DNA of 64,000 nucleotides, taken from assembly GCF_030936135.1 (NCBI RefSeq), contig NC_082603.1, positions 21,666,880 through 21,730,879 of the forward strand, given 5' to 3'. The first letter of the stretch is position 1. Every line of letters begins with the position of its first letter. The DNA is from Gavia stellata. Taxonomy: Eukaryota > Chordata > Aves > Gaviiformes > Gaviidae. Below are positions 35,719-48,390 of this stretch, one piece after another. Under the pieces are notes generated by a model. It searched no databases. It saw only the letters and a list, made by a program, of their open reading frames with translations, and was not told where the DNA came from. A program made the translations under genes and the position numbers.

Positions 35719-38623
35719 TCCTCTCTTAATCCTGTGAGGTAGATACCCTGCTTTTCACCTACCTGTAATAAGTCCAAAGGGCTTATTCTGTAGAGGCCTT
35801 TATCAGAAAGTCTGTAGGCCCAGGGCAAAGCTAAAAAAGAATCCTACAACAAACCCTGCAATTTCCAAAGTCTTTTCTTTTTTTACCCCAACTTGTACCA
35901 AAATCTTCATAAGAGACAAAATGAACCACCTCAGAAACAACCTGTCTTAAGAGCAGCCAGTCTTCAGGTTGCAACCTGGAGACAGCTTTAGTATAACCTG
36001 CCAAAGAGATGTTAGGTCACACATGTGGAATACAACCCCAAAATGAGCCACTCAGAAGCTGAGAATCCACATCGCAACAAAAATTTAATTGAAAAAATGT
36101 TCCATAGATTTTTCACAAAATATGCAATCTATGAAAAAAGGAAAGTTGGTTTCTTATGAGAAGCTGTTTCATTGGAACATTCCTGTATGACTTTAATTCT
36201 TCTGTATGCTTGCAGATATGTATGAGTTTTTTCTCAATTTGGAGAGAATCTCTGAAGTAGTTTCATGATTTATATAAAAAAATGGAAGAATGGATGCTCT
36301 GAATAGTTTGAGGTTTACCTATGATGTCTGTAGGTGATCAAATTGCTAGTTCATCCTTTCAAACCCCACATAAAGAAATGGTAGAAAATGCATTTTAAAC
36401 ATATTTAGTAACAGAAGAAAGAGGAATAAAATGAACATTCCAGAGAACATTGCAACTTTTACTGGTATTTTGCTTGTAATGACAGCTTTCCCACACTTTA
36501 TACAAAGTACAGAGTGCCTATTAGGCCAAAATGTGGCAGATAATCTTTATAGAAGAAGGGTGAAATTTAAATCCAAACTCTAAGACTGTATAGTGTAATG
36601 AGCAATAGACAAGGTACGCATTTAATTCCGTTAAGTGAAATGTATTTCATTAACAAAAGTGTTAGGAGAATTAAAACCTCACACTAAAGGAATGTGAAAA
36701 CCATCAGTGGCAGCTAAAAAGCTGCTACAATATGGCACATATTGCAGAACAACTGAGACTGATGTGGGATTAAATACATATGAAATGAATAAAAAAAAAA
36801 CCTGACAAAATTGTTGCAAAATTTGAATGCTAATTTATGGCACCTACTGAAAGAAGCAGGACAGCAGATCATCTGCATATAAATGGCCTCAACACATTTC
36901 TCTGTGCCAGTCTGTTACCCCACTCAAAAGGAAACAAAACACATTTTTTAACCAGACTAAGGCAAGAAATAGTCAAACAGGAGATTAATTTAGTTTCATT
37001 AGTTAAAGAACAGGAATAATAGTATTAACATTTTTTTAAATGTAGTCTAGTAAAATTAAGAAATGGTTGAAAAAGGGGTATGGAAGAGAGGAGGCAAGAA
37101 AAGAAAGGAAAGCAGAAGAAATAGTATAAAATAACACAATATACCTCCATATTAAATACAGAATGCCTTCACATAGATACTGTGTTATGCATAATTATGC
37201 TAACTGACCCTCTGAATTTATCATGAAAAACAGTCTTATATCTTGTGAGGCTCTGAGCATCATAAAGGACTCTGAGGAACATCACATAGGGAAACAAAAA
37301 ACTACCATAAATACCAGGTGACAGAATAAGGTAGCATACCATAGACTTCCAAATACCAGTATGTAACAACTCCACCCATAAACATCACAATTACAGAGGA
37401 AAAAAAGGCAATATGGGAAAATTTATTCTATTAATAGTTGTGTTCTTATTCACTTTCCAATAATTTTTTTTTTAGGAAATTGAAAACAAATATTACAAAA
37501 ATCTATGGAAACTAAACATGCATATGTTTCAAAATCATTTGAAACAAAAAAAATTTTAGATTTTGATTTTCTTTTTGTAAAACTATTCTGTCTTTATTAT
37601 CCACCTCAGAGAGCCAGCTACTTCTGGCAACAACAATTATGTTAAATTTCTAAAGATCCTGACGTTTTGCTTTTTTAAAATATATAAGTGAAAACTTGTA
37701 TGTGGATAAACGAGTTCTGCAAGAATTGAAAAACCCGCATGTACGTTGATGAATAATAAATACAAAATCTAAGACATTTGATTTGTTTAATGTGGGATTC
37801 TGTTTTAACAAGATTAGCACAAATTTCACAAACCCTTTATTTTAGAAGATTTAACTACTAGTATTCAAGATTATGTATCAGAATTCACAGTAAGTTCTTT
37901 AAAACTGTAGTCTTCACATCTGATTACATGGTTTGATAGTACAGTATGACGTTCTGTACAGCTTTATCACATCTTTTTTTTTTGAGTGACCAGCTGAAAC
38001 AAATCACATCTGCTGAACCCCGTGAAAGAAAGGGATTTGTGAGTATCCGTGTAAGCGTACCTGTATTTTCAAAGCTACTTGGGGCTTCTTCCACTTGTGT
38101 CTTATGAATGTAATGTCATCAAACAAGACAAAAGAGTCAGTCTATTGTCATTATAAAAGATCAAGTGTCTCTTCTCTCTGTAAATACAGTATTAGCGTTT
38201 TTGCCTTTAATTGTTGGAATGGCTCAAGGGGTGAGCTGGATATCTGATAATTCCCTCATACCCTTTTTGAATGGCAGTGAAATCTAAATCATCCTCCCTG
38301 TGTTTTTGCCTCCTTACTTGTGCCAGGGCTTCCCCCCACATGTTCCACTGTAAGCCCTTTTACCTCTCCTCCCTGCTGCAAGTTCTGCACCTCACTCTGT
38401 CTCCCCAGAGCACCAGGTCCTCTCGCAGAGGCTGCTCACTGCCCTTTCTAGATCTGCAGCTTAGGATTCCGTAATGACTTCACCGTTTCTAACCTTTGTC
38501 TTTGCAATTGGAAAAAGAGTTTCTCTTAACATGACAGAGAGGCGTTTTCAGTGACTGATTCACTTGGAGATTTTTGGTATTTTCCTGGCATTAGTTCATG
38601 TTGGTTTTTTTCCTGTTTGACTA

Positions 38624-38635
38624 CCCCCCCCCCCC
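38624..38635. repeat. Poly(C) run, 12 bp
   Basis: Uninterrupted C12 followed by 'aacag'. Long C runs are slippage-prone and a likely spot for assembly or sequencing error. Confidence 0.95.
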
Positions 38636-39508
38636 AACAGACTCTGTTGGTTTTGGTCCATGCAGTGCAACAGAAGATTAGTCAAGTGAATGCAATAGTG
38701 TTTGTACCAACATCATACAGCAATCTACTCTCTTTTCCCCAATTACCAATGCAGTATTTTAATATACGAAATGTTCATTTCGCAAGTACCATTTTGAGAT
38801 TTGCTATTTAATTTCAGGAACAGTATCATAATCAAGTATATTAAATAACACTCAACTGAGAATGTTCCCATTTCATACCTTGATTCCTGAAAGGTTTAGG
38901 CTATTCTTTAGTTTCCTATTTTCTGTTTCTAGTAATTTCAATGTAACTGTACAGAGTACATAAAATTAAGCATATATATTTATTTCATGGGATTAAGGCC
39001 GAAGATCTGAATAAAGAAATGTGTTTTTAAAGACTAGGAATTTTAAGGCGCTTGCTAATCCTGGAGCATATTAATAAAACCCAGCATTAAATACTTAATT
39101 TAGATACAAAACTGGGAGCCTTGTCTTTCTAACTATCTCTATATTGAAAAGGGAGAGAGAGAAAGAGCCATTGCTTCAAGGAGCAATCCAGGTCGCCTAA
39201 GGTAGGCAGGACCCCCAAACCCCCATTTTACCTTTAAACTGAGGTTCCACCTGTGAAGCACCAACAGCAAGTTTCCAGAGGAGATGGATTAATTAAATGG
39301 ATCTGTGGCCTTTTATTCCAGGTGAGTATTGGGAGCAGTGCTGGGATTGCAGTGTCAAAGATGAACACATTTATTTTGAGATCTTTTTCACAAGCAGCTA
39401 ATGGATGTCGATACACATTTGCTGTTACAAATAATGGCAATTTGGTGTCTACGCTGACGTTGTTTTGAGAATCTCATCCCAGGAGTTTTGAATGGAAAAT
39501 CTAGCTGC

Positions 39509-39532
39509 TTTTTTTTTTTTTTTTTTTTTTTT
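39509..39532. repeat. Poly(T) run, 24 bp
   Basis: Uninterrupted T24; on the minus strand this is an A24. The minus-strand open frame crossing it (39388-39777) encodes a lysine run and is not considered a gene. No retroposon body recognised on either side. Confidence 0.95.
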
Positions 39533-40389
39533 GTCCAGGGACTCCTGTTTCCTAAGTTATTTTTATTATTTACTCTCACTTCTTGTTTCAGCAATCCAAA
39601 TCCTCTTCTCCCTTTCAGAAGTGAATGAAAACAGTTTAGGCACACATGAATTTTAGCACCTGGATGAATTAAGTCTTTCAGTTCTCTGGCTGCCTTCAGG
39701 AAGCTCTTTTTCATTAAACGCAATTTGCATACTATGAAACTGTGCTCCCTATAAGTCTTGAAGCTGATTTGAAACAAGGCTGACGGGCAAAAATCAACGA
39801 AACTACTAGAGAAGAGCTAATAAGGTCAAACAAATCAGTAAATCAGTTTTTAAAGAAATCTTTCTGGGTTAGTTTTCTGTTTGCTCAGGAATTCAGGCAA
39901 TCCTATTCTTCATGCAAGTCTTACTTCTTAATTCATCACATTTATTTTTGCAGAGAAGCAATATTGAAGATTGCATTTAAGAAACCACTTTAGCCTTTTC
40001 CACTGGGTTATGTAATGCAAAGAAATTACTCCATGAGAGTGTAGAGCTTACCCACCTTTTCGTTACTGTGTCAGTCTCTCCATGACTCTGTTGTATGCTT
40101 TGTCTTGTTATCAATATTCATGGTTTTATTACAGTACCAGCACTTTATTCAGCAGATCTGATTTACGCAGACATCTCATCTCCTTGCAAAACCCTGGGAA
40201 GGAGTGAGCAGGACTATGTTCGTTTGTTCTCATCTAGAACCCTTAGATCTATTTATCAGTGCAAATACAATTTGGATTATTTTGGGTCGGACTGTCAAAC
40301 GTGCTGTCTCTTATGACAGTACTGAGTAACTGGAAGAAGCTGAGGACGGGGTCAGTCATGTCACGTCTAGGTGCTGTTTCAAGCTATGG

Positions 40390-40500
40390 AGAGAGAGCAT
40401 AGGCTGCAGAGTAGAGCTCTCTCCTCTGCCAGTCCTGGCTCAGGCTGAAATGACCCAGCTCTGCTTCTTTCCCTTCTCTGTATCTGTAAGCAAGCCTTTG
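40390..40500 (-). repeat. Possible MIR relic, reverse orientation
   Basis: 'gagcataggctgcagagtag', 'ctctgccagtcctggctc', 'gaaatgacc' and 'cttctctgtatctgtaag' follow the order of the reverse complement of MIR (GAGCAC..GGAGTCAG, then CCCGGCTCTGCCAC, then GTGACC, then CTCTGTGCCTC..TCTGTAAAA). Each block is diverged, so the call is tentative. Confidence 0.35.
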
Positions 40501-40573
40501 CTACTTCAGTGGGTTTAGCTCCAAAACTCACTGTGCAGGAACAGTATTAATTTGTGAAGATCTGTCCTATTGA

Positions 40574-41990
40574 GTGTACCAGGCAAGCTTTTTAAAAATT
40601 TTCTCTCGGAGGAATGGTAGCTGTGAACATCAACTGATATGGGATGGCTGGGAAAGGAGAGGAACATTTCAATTCGTGGAGATGGGAAATAAGTTTATTG
40701 CTAGCATTTTCCTTTATGATGACAGGGACTACTTCAAGCTGATGACAGTTAGAGGCAGCTGGGTTCCGCTTTTGCAAAAAGAAAGCATTGTGGGGAATAT
40801 AAATATCGCCTGCCCCAAAACAAACACTGAGAGACAGAGGCATGCACATGCACTCTGCTTCCATTCAGCCTTTGTGCGTAGCATAAGTCTATGTCCTACC
40901 CTCCAAAAGACCTCTAAGGCCCGTTTTGTGTTTAGTGGGCACGATCGCATGAACAAAAATTGTTACATGTGCATGGGGGGGAGGGGGCGGAAAGAAAAAG
41001 GGCATCAAAAAACCAAAAAATGAGCCAAACGCAACTTTTCACAGATCTAGCCAAAAACACTAAGGCTGGCTCTGGCAGTGGGCTAAACTCAATATTTGAA
41101 CTATTCCAAGTATTTCCTAGGGTAATTATGGAGAAATACAAGGAAATACTGTATTTAGAGCCAGATATGCTAGGAGGTAATGAGTGCTTCCTTTGAAGCT
41201 GGTTTGAGCTTAGGGCACTCAGCACCTCGCAGGATCTGGCCTGTGCTGAGAGCTTATTCATCTTCAATCACGCTGACATGACTGTATATGACAGACAGAG
41301 AGACGGAAAGAAAAATCCATGTCATATAAAGACAGCTCTGTTGACTTCAATAGTATGTTACACATCTGAATCAGGCTGAATTTGTTCTTGTAACTATAAA
41401 GATAGATTGTATTTAAAGAAAACAGATTACTGAAAATCAAGTAGAAAACGGAACAAAAATATTTGTTATAATTAAGAAATAAAATTATTCTTTTGTCAAA
41501 AATAGAAAGAAATTCAATAATATTTTTCTGCATTTGCTTTTACGAGAGCAAAATGAAATAAAAATAGTTTTTATTGTAGTTGTTTATGATGAAAAAACAT
41601 TAAATGATTTTTTCATCTGGCATTTAATGACAGTGAAGACTGAAATGGCTTGGAATTTTATTTACAGCAGATTTCTGTCATATTCTTTGCCACGTAATTT
41701 TAGACTGATACAAAGGTATTCATCTGTGTTCAGCACCCCTGAAAAAGGCATTAAAGTGAGGCAAATTCCCTCTCCTTCTCTTTCAGTAGAAGTACACTGC
41801 ATGGAGAAGAATTATGTAATTTACAATATGAACAAATGCTATCAGCTTTCTCCTATGTATACTGCAAATTGTTCTCTCAGAGATGTACTACATTTTAACA
41901 TTTTCGCAAACTCAGTTACTCTTTTCTGGCCAGAGTCTTGTACATCTCATTTGATGAGAAATACATTCATTCTCATGAATATCATGTAAA
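40574..41990. other. Two chance-length open frames, non-coding
   Basis: Frames of 149 codons (40574-41023) and 151 codons (41534-41989) are the longest non-LINE frames in the window. Neither contains a recognisable domain, signal peptide or repeat. The first ends in a GGRGRKEKGHQKTKK stretch produced by a purine-rich tract; the second is a mix of hydrophobic residues with no pattern. Neither has splice or promoter support. Between them, 41335-41390 ('ctgttgacttcaatagta' ... 'tctgaatcaggctgaatttg') resembles the palindromic amniote repeat core. Confidence 0.4.
41335..41390 (+). repeat. Relic of ancient palindromic amniote repeat
   Basis: 'ctgttgacttcaatagtatg' followed by 'catctgaatcaggctgaatt' parallels the 'ccattgacttcaatgggg..tctgaatcagg' core of the repeat seen at 18.1 kb. 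Short and diverged. Confidence 0.4.
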
Positions 41991-42309
41991 ATTCATTAAC
42001 GTCTTCATGCAATTGCTGTCAGTGGTGTTAGAACCTGACACAAAATGAGTAACAGTAAATGGGAATCTGAAGAGTGGTTTTCATCAGGTTTTTGGTGTCG
42101 ATATGAAAGTGTAAATTAATAATATAGTTAATAAAATATAACTTAAAATGCAATAATATCAGGAAGTTTATTATTAATATTAGGTAAGTTTATATAAACA
42201 CATTGTTTGGATATGTATTGTAATACAAACATTATGTATGTATAGTCTTCATATAACACTTTTCTTTAGAATTTCTCAAACTTTAGAATTTCTCAAAAAA
42301 CTAGCTTTA

Positions 42310-42400
42310 ATTTCATTATTCCTATTCTACAGACAGGGAAATTTGGTATTTAGAAAAGGCCTCACCTTGTATTCTGTGCACATCTCAAATTACTATACTC
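42310..42400 (+). repeat. Possible MIR relic
   Basis: 'tcattattcctattctacag' followed by 'acagggaaatttggtattta' resembles the central MIR core (TTATTATCCCCATTTTACAG then ATGAGGAAACTGAGGC). The following sequence is too diverged to extend the match with confidence. Confidence 0.3.
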
Positions 42401-43040
42401 CATGTAGGATTCTGGAAATGATTTAGCATCATGACTAAATTAAACAAATTTAAACAACAAAAAAATTGGTATCTGTTCCCATAATCTTATTAGTTAAGTG
42501 AATTGCAGAGAAAATTCAGCAGCAGGGTTGGGGACCTTTAATCTACATAATCCTCTTTCCATCAAGAAGCCTCTCACATTCTTGCAATTCTCAAAAGAAA
42601 CATTTCATTGCTATCACTGGTCAAATACTTTATTTTACAAAGTTTTTTTTTACAGCTTTCTGGCTACCTTATTGGTCTGAGTTCAGAGGAGTTGAAAACT
42701 CATCGATTAAATAGTTTGAAACACTGAAATAATTTGAGAGTTCTTGATTTTAATGCACTCTTTCCAGACGAGGAAATGAGTCACTAAGTATACATTCTGC
42801 TGTGTCTAAATCAGAATGTCAAAATATATACATACTTACCTAGGATTTGCTATGAACAGAAGTTGACTTAACACATTACAAGCCAACATTAACTGTGAGA
42901 GGGCACTGGGAAGAATTGACTACCCACTTACGGGGCCCAAAGCATCTGTTATCATGACCTATTCCTTTGCTCTCAGTAGTGTGCCGGCATACAGCAGCCT
43001 TGTAGTGAATGTAGAGGTGCAGATGGCAACTCAGTGGTGT

Positions 43041-43063
43041 AATTTATTTTATTTTATTTTATT
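43041..43063. repeat. (ATTTT)n microsatellite, about 4 copies
   Basis: Short pentanucleotide array. Confidence 0.85.
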
Positions 43064-43379
43064 CTTTGGTTAAATTCCCCCCATTTTCCAATTCCTTTTC
43101 CCAAAGAAAACACGTTGTATTTAAAGATCATCCACTAACAGAGTTATACCTCTCTCTACCAGTAAACACAAGATTCGGATATATTTTGTGAGTCCACCCT
43201 GACAGCTGAAGCCACAACAGTCACTTGGTGTGACCCTCTTTTCTTTAAAAAAAGAAAAAAAAATGTCGTAAGCTTTTGTATTAATATAAACACATGGATA
43301 ATGCATAAATATGGTCACAAGCTCTGATACATATGTCTATGTTGTGAAATGGAAGACTGTATTGCCTTGTGCTCATTAG

Positions 43380-43449
43380 GACAGGCTCATGGCTCATTCA
43401 AAAGAGCGTGTTTGACATCGCAAGCCAGTTAAGTCTCCGGCTGTACAAG
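43380..43449 (+). other. Candidate 70-nt exon, unknown
   Basis: Acceptor-like 'attgccttgtgctcattag' ends at 43379 and a strong donor AAG|GTAAGA follows 43449. One frame is open through the block (TGSWLIQKSVFDIASQLSLR); the other two have stops. No product recognised and no partner exon found. It could be part of a non-coding transcript or chance. Confidence 0.15.
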
Positions 43450-43600
43450 GTAAGAACGATAAACTTAAAATGTCTAGGTCTCAACCTGCAGCAAGCCCTC
43501 TCCTCCAGCTGCACGACTGCCTCACCATTCTTAATGACAGAGTTACAGTGGTAGATCCGGTTGTGAGGTTTGGTGATAGTTATGCTGGTATAACTACCAA

Positions 43601-43651
43601 TGGAAACTGTCACCTTATCCATTGGAAACTGTCACCTTATCCATTGGAAAC
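43601..43651. repeat. 22-bp tandem duplication
   Basis: The unit beginning TGGAAACTGTCACC and ending CCAT occurs twice in perfect tandem (43601-43622 and 43623-43644), followed by a partial third copy. Related words ('accaatggggactgtta', 'accagtggggaaagta') appear again at about 43837-43872, suggesting an older local duplication. Confidence 0.9.
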
Positions 43652-43899
43652 CATTATTTTGCAACAAGGGTGGAATCAGCCCCAGTTGATATAAGCAAAA
43701 AAGGTACTCTTCTTGCAGAAAAAATTATTGGGGAATAATATGTATTAAATACTAGTTTAAACGCATGCCTTCAGTTTGTGAACTGATGCAACTTTCTTGT
43801 GTAAACATATCCAGGATGACAATACTGTGACTATAACCAATGGGGACTGTTACTATAACCAGTGGGGAAAGTACTACCTTTCTCCTGCATGTATGAGCA

Positions 43900-45850
43900 A
43901 ATTGAAGTGATGTTCAGGATGCTGTTTATACAGAGGGATGTGCGAAAAGTACTTGGAAAATAAACACATTAACGTGAGACCTTTTTAGGCATGTGAATAC
44001 CAATGGAAGTTAGGAAACAGAAGCAAAGGGCCATGGGCTGTATTTAATGTAGGCTATAAAAAATTTTCAGTGATAGATGTTGGGTAGTCCGTCCTAATAA
44101 ACTGATTTTTTGTTTACTTCTGATGAATTCAACCAAGATTGGAAATGAGTTGAAATCTTTCCACTGTTTTATGTCATCTTCTGAAAGTCAGTTTAAGAAA
44201 AAATTATTAAAATACCAAAGCTAAAACAAAATGAATAGATTTAATGGCTTTCTAACCGCAATGGAGAAGAAAACCTAACTCATTGTTACTCTATCCAAAA
44301 CATTTTAAAAGTACAAGCAAGGAATGCATCTCTATCATCTGAGTTTAATACAAAATCATGTTCCTCTCCTGTCACACACAGAATTTGTTATAGATTTTAT
44401 CTGCAATAAAAGCTATGTCAGTAGTGCCACATAATACATTTGTAAAGGTTAGAGATATTTTAACCCACATCTGTGACCAGAATTTTAATGACAAGCATAT
44501 CCTCTGAAGCAGTAAAGAGAGGAAAACTCTTCTGTAGATATTAATGCAAATCATGTAGAACAATGCCTACACAACATTGCAATAGGGTCATTGTGAATCA
44601 TGTCCTTGAAATTACAAATATGTGACATAAGTAAAAATATATTATTACAAATTCTGTCAAACTCCTGTCCTTGTCAGGGGTTTCTGCTTTTGCAATCCAG
44701 AGAGATTAAACCATTTTATTGCTTAAACTGTCACGAAGACCTGCAAAACAGAACAGCAGAATAACTTTAATGACTTTCTTTTTGAAATATGCATTCTTAC
44801 AAACGATGCATAATGAACAGTGAATTCACAGATGTATTGTTTCTGTCCATTTGTATTTCCTGTTCAAAAAATTCATTTATTTCCACCTTGAACTTTGCTA
44901 ATTAGGGGAAAAAATTAGGGAAGCAAAAACCCCATCAATAGCAGTTTTGTTCATGTCCAAGGGCTTGAAGGATCAAGTTTTATATTTGAAACTGGAAAGA
45001 GTTTAACACGGGAAATTAAAATTTTGACCTAGAAAGGTGGAACTTCCCCTTTAATCAGTCTCTCTATTGGTAAAACTTTTCCATGGGACTACAATGTTAG
45101 GTTTAATTGTTCTTGATTCTTTTAGTTGGTTTGAGATGATGAAATTTCTGCAAGATGCAGCTCAGCAATGCCTCCTTAGGAAAAAAAACCACCATAGCTT
45201 AAATGAAAAGGAGGTCTATCATATGGGTTCCACTGAGAAAATGGAATTGATGATATGAACTTGTTTTACTTAGGTAGAGCAAGAGATGCAGCTAGGACTG
45301 TTTCCCTGCTTGAAAAAAAGATACATATCCAAAATAAACTCTCTGGTAGAGAGTGGTCTCTGACCATAACTACTCATACTACTTAAGGCTTATTTTGGCA
45401 TCTGATCATCTTTATTGGAACTGCAAGACTCGTTTCGGGTAAATGATAATTTAATTAGTGGGCTCCATACAAAGTTTCAACTTTTACCTTTTCCCCTTAA
45501 AACAAGTTTCTAGAAAGCATAAGCAAAAGTCTTGTTTTGATTAACCTTTTATCTTCAAGACTTAGATCAGTATCAGGACACTTTTTTTTCTCTTTTCATT
45601 CATAATCCGTTTTAGAAAATACTGTTGATGTCTGCAGCATTACTGAACCTCCACGTTACATTTTGTAACTATCCATAAGATTTGTGCAGCATAAAGCAAA
45701 ACTGTTTGCTTTTAGGGGACATCTGCTATAAATAAAATGATACCATAAATTTTCCAAGACAGCCATCACCTACGTAGTTGTTACAGAGGCAAAAAGTTTT
45801 GGCTTCCCAGAGCAGGTTCCTTTTCGGCCTCTTGCCAGGGAGGTCAACAG
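43900..45850. other. Non-coding, unique-looking DNA
   Basis: No feature recognised beyond AT-rich patches and short chance frames. Confidence 0.45.
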
Positions 45851-45859
45851 CATTTACTT

Positions 45860-46330
45860 TTGTGCTTTTTCTAGGTACCCTCCCCCACTGTAATGAAATT
45901 AGCATGTAATGCTTTCAACGCCTGCACATATCAGCTTTCACTCTTTGGGGAAACATGTGAACATCATTAAAACATAGTTTCTCCCTCTCTTTTAAAAAAT
46001 ATTTCCTTAATAAACTTTATGAAATTCAAACGCAGGGAGTTCAGTCCGATGCTGTCTTTAATAAAGTGGCATCTGCTAATGCTGGTAAATGTAAGCATCT
46101 GTTATCATTTCTGGTAGGAACCCCTGTCTTCATGAGCAGGAGATCTCAACACGGACATAATATTTACTAAAACGGTGCCATCTCTGGAGCCTGATTAGGT
46201 ATGTGCTCTATTCTTAGGAGCATTGTTCAAATCTGTTCATCCTTTGCTTTGCAAAGTAAAAGAAATGAAAGGAATTTTTAATTATACAGTTGCTGCCACT
46301 TACTTCTGATATTAAATGCTACACTGTGCC
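45860..46330. promoter_or_regulatory. Candidate conserved regulatory block
   Basis: Contains no simple repeat or TE similarity and is dense in developmental factor cores: 'aattagcatgtaatgc' (46 bp after the block start), 'tctgctaatgctgg', 'cctgattaggtatg', a SOX-type CATTGTT (46221-46227) and the 10-bp palindrome CTTTGCAAAG (46247-46256). Base composition is mixed rather than AT-monotonous. This pattern is typical of vertebrate conserved non-coding elements, but conservation itself is not visible in one sequence. Confidence 0.25.
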
Positions 46331-46339
46331 ATAAGGAAG

Positions 46340-48385
46340 GCCATGCATAGCTCTTGTCTCCTGAGAAGATTCACAGCACAGCTGGGGAGTGGGGTTGCCA
46401 TTGATCTCCTTTTAAAGCACGCTCTTCTCTGTAGTGGTTTGCTCTATAAGCTTGTTAAGAGAGGAATGAATTAGGAATGAACTGATAACTTGTTCACCTC
46501 AGAGTGGCAAGAATTATGTTCTTGCATTCTTTGAAAAGTTCATGGGCAGCATCTAGTCAGGTTCCCTGTGTGCCTTTTCTTCATGAGGCTCTCAAATATC
46601 TGAACTGTGGTAGGCCTTGGCATTTTTACAGTGTAGTTACCTTTCGGTATGTAAAGAGCAAAGGTGCTTTTCAAGTCGAGCAGGATACGAAGGCTCCTTC
46701 TCTGGCAAGATAACCTCAAATGGTTTTGCAGCTGGCTGAGACTGAAGTAAGTGCTTTAGATGAATGAGTCAAAATGACATGTTTGGGGATGAAATAAGGT
46801 GCTAGTCACATGTTTTTGAAACAGCAGCCATGGCAAGTGCTTGAAATACAGCTTTTTCTACTCAATTTCTGTAGGGTGAGCTAGTTACGCTTCTGAGCTA
46901 GTTACACTTCTGAGTTGTTGGTTTTGCTATCAAAATCCTTTATTGCTATTAGATAATGACATTAAAGTAGGTTAGAAACTGTACCAGCAACCCAAGCTGT
47001 GAACAGTTATGAATCAATTCTCACCCCAAAATGAGTGCAAGAGCATTTCTTTTTTAGAGTGAAATTTGGGATTCCTATATAGGCATGTGACCACTACAGC
47101 AGGGATGATAAGGGAAGCACCAAATATGCTGGGACTTGTGGTATCTCAGCGTGAGGTGATAACACAGAAATAATAGTGTTCCATGCGGGACTCCCTTGCT
47201 TTTTGTCACTGGAGAAATATATCATGCTAGCAATGAACAGGCAACACGTCTTTATTCTGTTTTACCTTTTTATTCTATAGTACCTTATTTGTGCTTTGGT
47301 ACAAAAGGAATTCTAAAACTGCATGTTGCAGGTGGATATGGCATACAAAAAGTTGCATGCTTAATAGTACCTCCCCGATGAGAGTTTACTCTTTAGGCAT
47401 CTCTGGTATCTGTTTTGTAAGGTACAGCTGTCCAGGACACCTGGGGAGACATAGATAAGATAAAATGAATATGGTTTAATTAGGCTGCAACTTTATTTAC
47501 TTATCTCATTTTGGAACTACTGATAAAGGATTGTAAATGCTAATACTTTATTTAATTATTTTCATTAGTTAAAGCCTGTTATGTGTCCTCTGTTCTTCCA
47601 CAACGTTCCTCCTGAATGGAAGGAATTGGGAGGCATGGAGAAATAGAGGCAATTCTAAAGAAACTGGGAATTCCCAAATGCTAGAACCACACCAAGAAGT
47701 CCTTCACTATGCAAGGGGTGGAGAGGCTGAAGTACAAGGACAGCTATTTCCTTTCTATAGGAGAGAAAACTTATTTTTGATCTGTGAAAAACATGCATTT
47801 CCCATTGCATTTCAGGCCCCAAGTTCTCTGTAGATTTTTGTTTTCTTTTTAGTTTTTCTTCAGAGGAAACTTGGTTCAGATTTATTGCATTCTTTTCCAG
47901 TAATAAGATGTTTTTCAATGAAATATTCTAATTTAATGCCTTTTTGTTCAAATACATGATTTTAAGCATATTCTTTTCAGCCTGAACTATAGACAAAACT
48001 GAAAAAGCACCTTTCGTGTTAGACTGTGGAATGATACTAGTTTTGAGACAGTGGCAAATTCTTAATTGTGCAAGTTTATATTCTGATCTTGGAAGGACTG
48101 ATTACTTACACGTATGCTTAATGTTCAAATTATTCACATACTTGCATGCACTTTCATAGAATACAGGAATTGTCATCTAATACAGCCGATATTTTTGAGC
48201 CATTTATTAGGAAAAAAAAAAAAGGAAGAAATATGAAGACAAAGGAGAAGCAATTTTTAACTAGATGCTGCAAGTAATCTGTTTCTCAACCAACCCAAAC
48301 CTTGCAAATCTTGAATCTTTACCACCATTCAGATCAGCAGAGCTTTTAACAGTTGTAGGGTTAGTAAGAATAATGACGTGAATGA
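46340..48385. other. Non-coding, unique-looking DNA
   Basis: Nothing recognised except the short tandem at 46878-46911. The minus-strand 87-codon frame (47655-47918) and others are featureless. Confidence 0.45.
46878..46911. repeat. 17-bp tandem duplication
   Basis: GAGCTAGTTACGCTTCT is followed directly by GAGCTAGTTACACTTCT; the two copies differ at one base. Confidence 0.9.
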
Positions 48386-48390
48386 TGGAA

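Larger units (their letters stand above)
33620..40380. other. Non-coding, unique-looking DNA
   Basis: No gene recognised. The block 34740-34880 carries a CACGTG E-box (34784-34789), GTTAAC (34819-34824) and 'tgattagacaatgg' (homeobox- and SOX-type cores) and could be regulatory. A consensus plus-strand donor CAG|GTGAGT has its junction at 39321/39322, after a short open stretch, but the matching acceptor is unclear. The 38.3-38.5 kb stretch is pyrimidine-rich. Homopolymers and microsatellites are listed separately. Confidence 0.4.

Noticed and set aside
39234..39335. Plus-strand CAG|GTGAGT donor with the junction at 39321/39322
   Set aside because: No convincing acceptor pairs with it, and the open stretch before it is short and unrecognised.
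39388..39777. 129-codon minus-strand frame with a lysine run
   Set aside because: The lysine run is the T24 homopolymer read on the other strand, and there is no domain on either side.
40574..41023. 149-codon open frame
   Set aside because: No domain, no splice or promoter support, and its lysine/arginine/glycine end comes from a purine-rich tract. The length is compatible with chance in 64 kb.
41534..41989. 151-codon open frame
   Set aside because: No recognisable motif or transmembrane pattern, and part of an AT-rich region where methionine starts are common.
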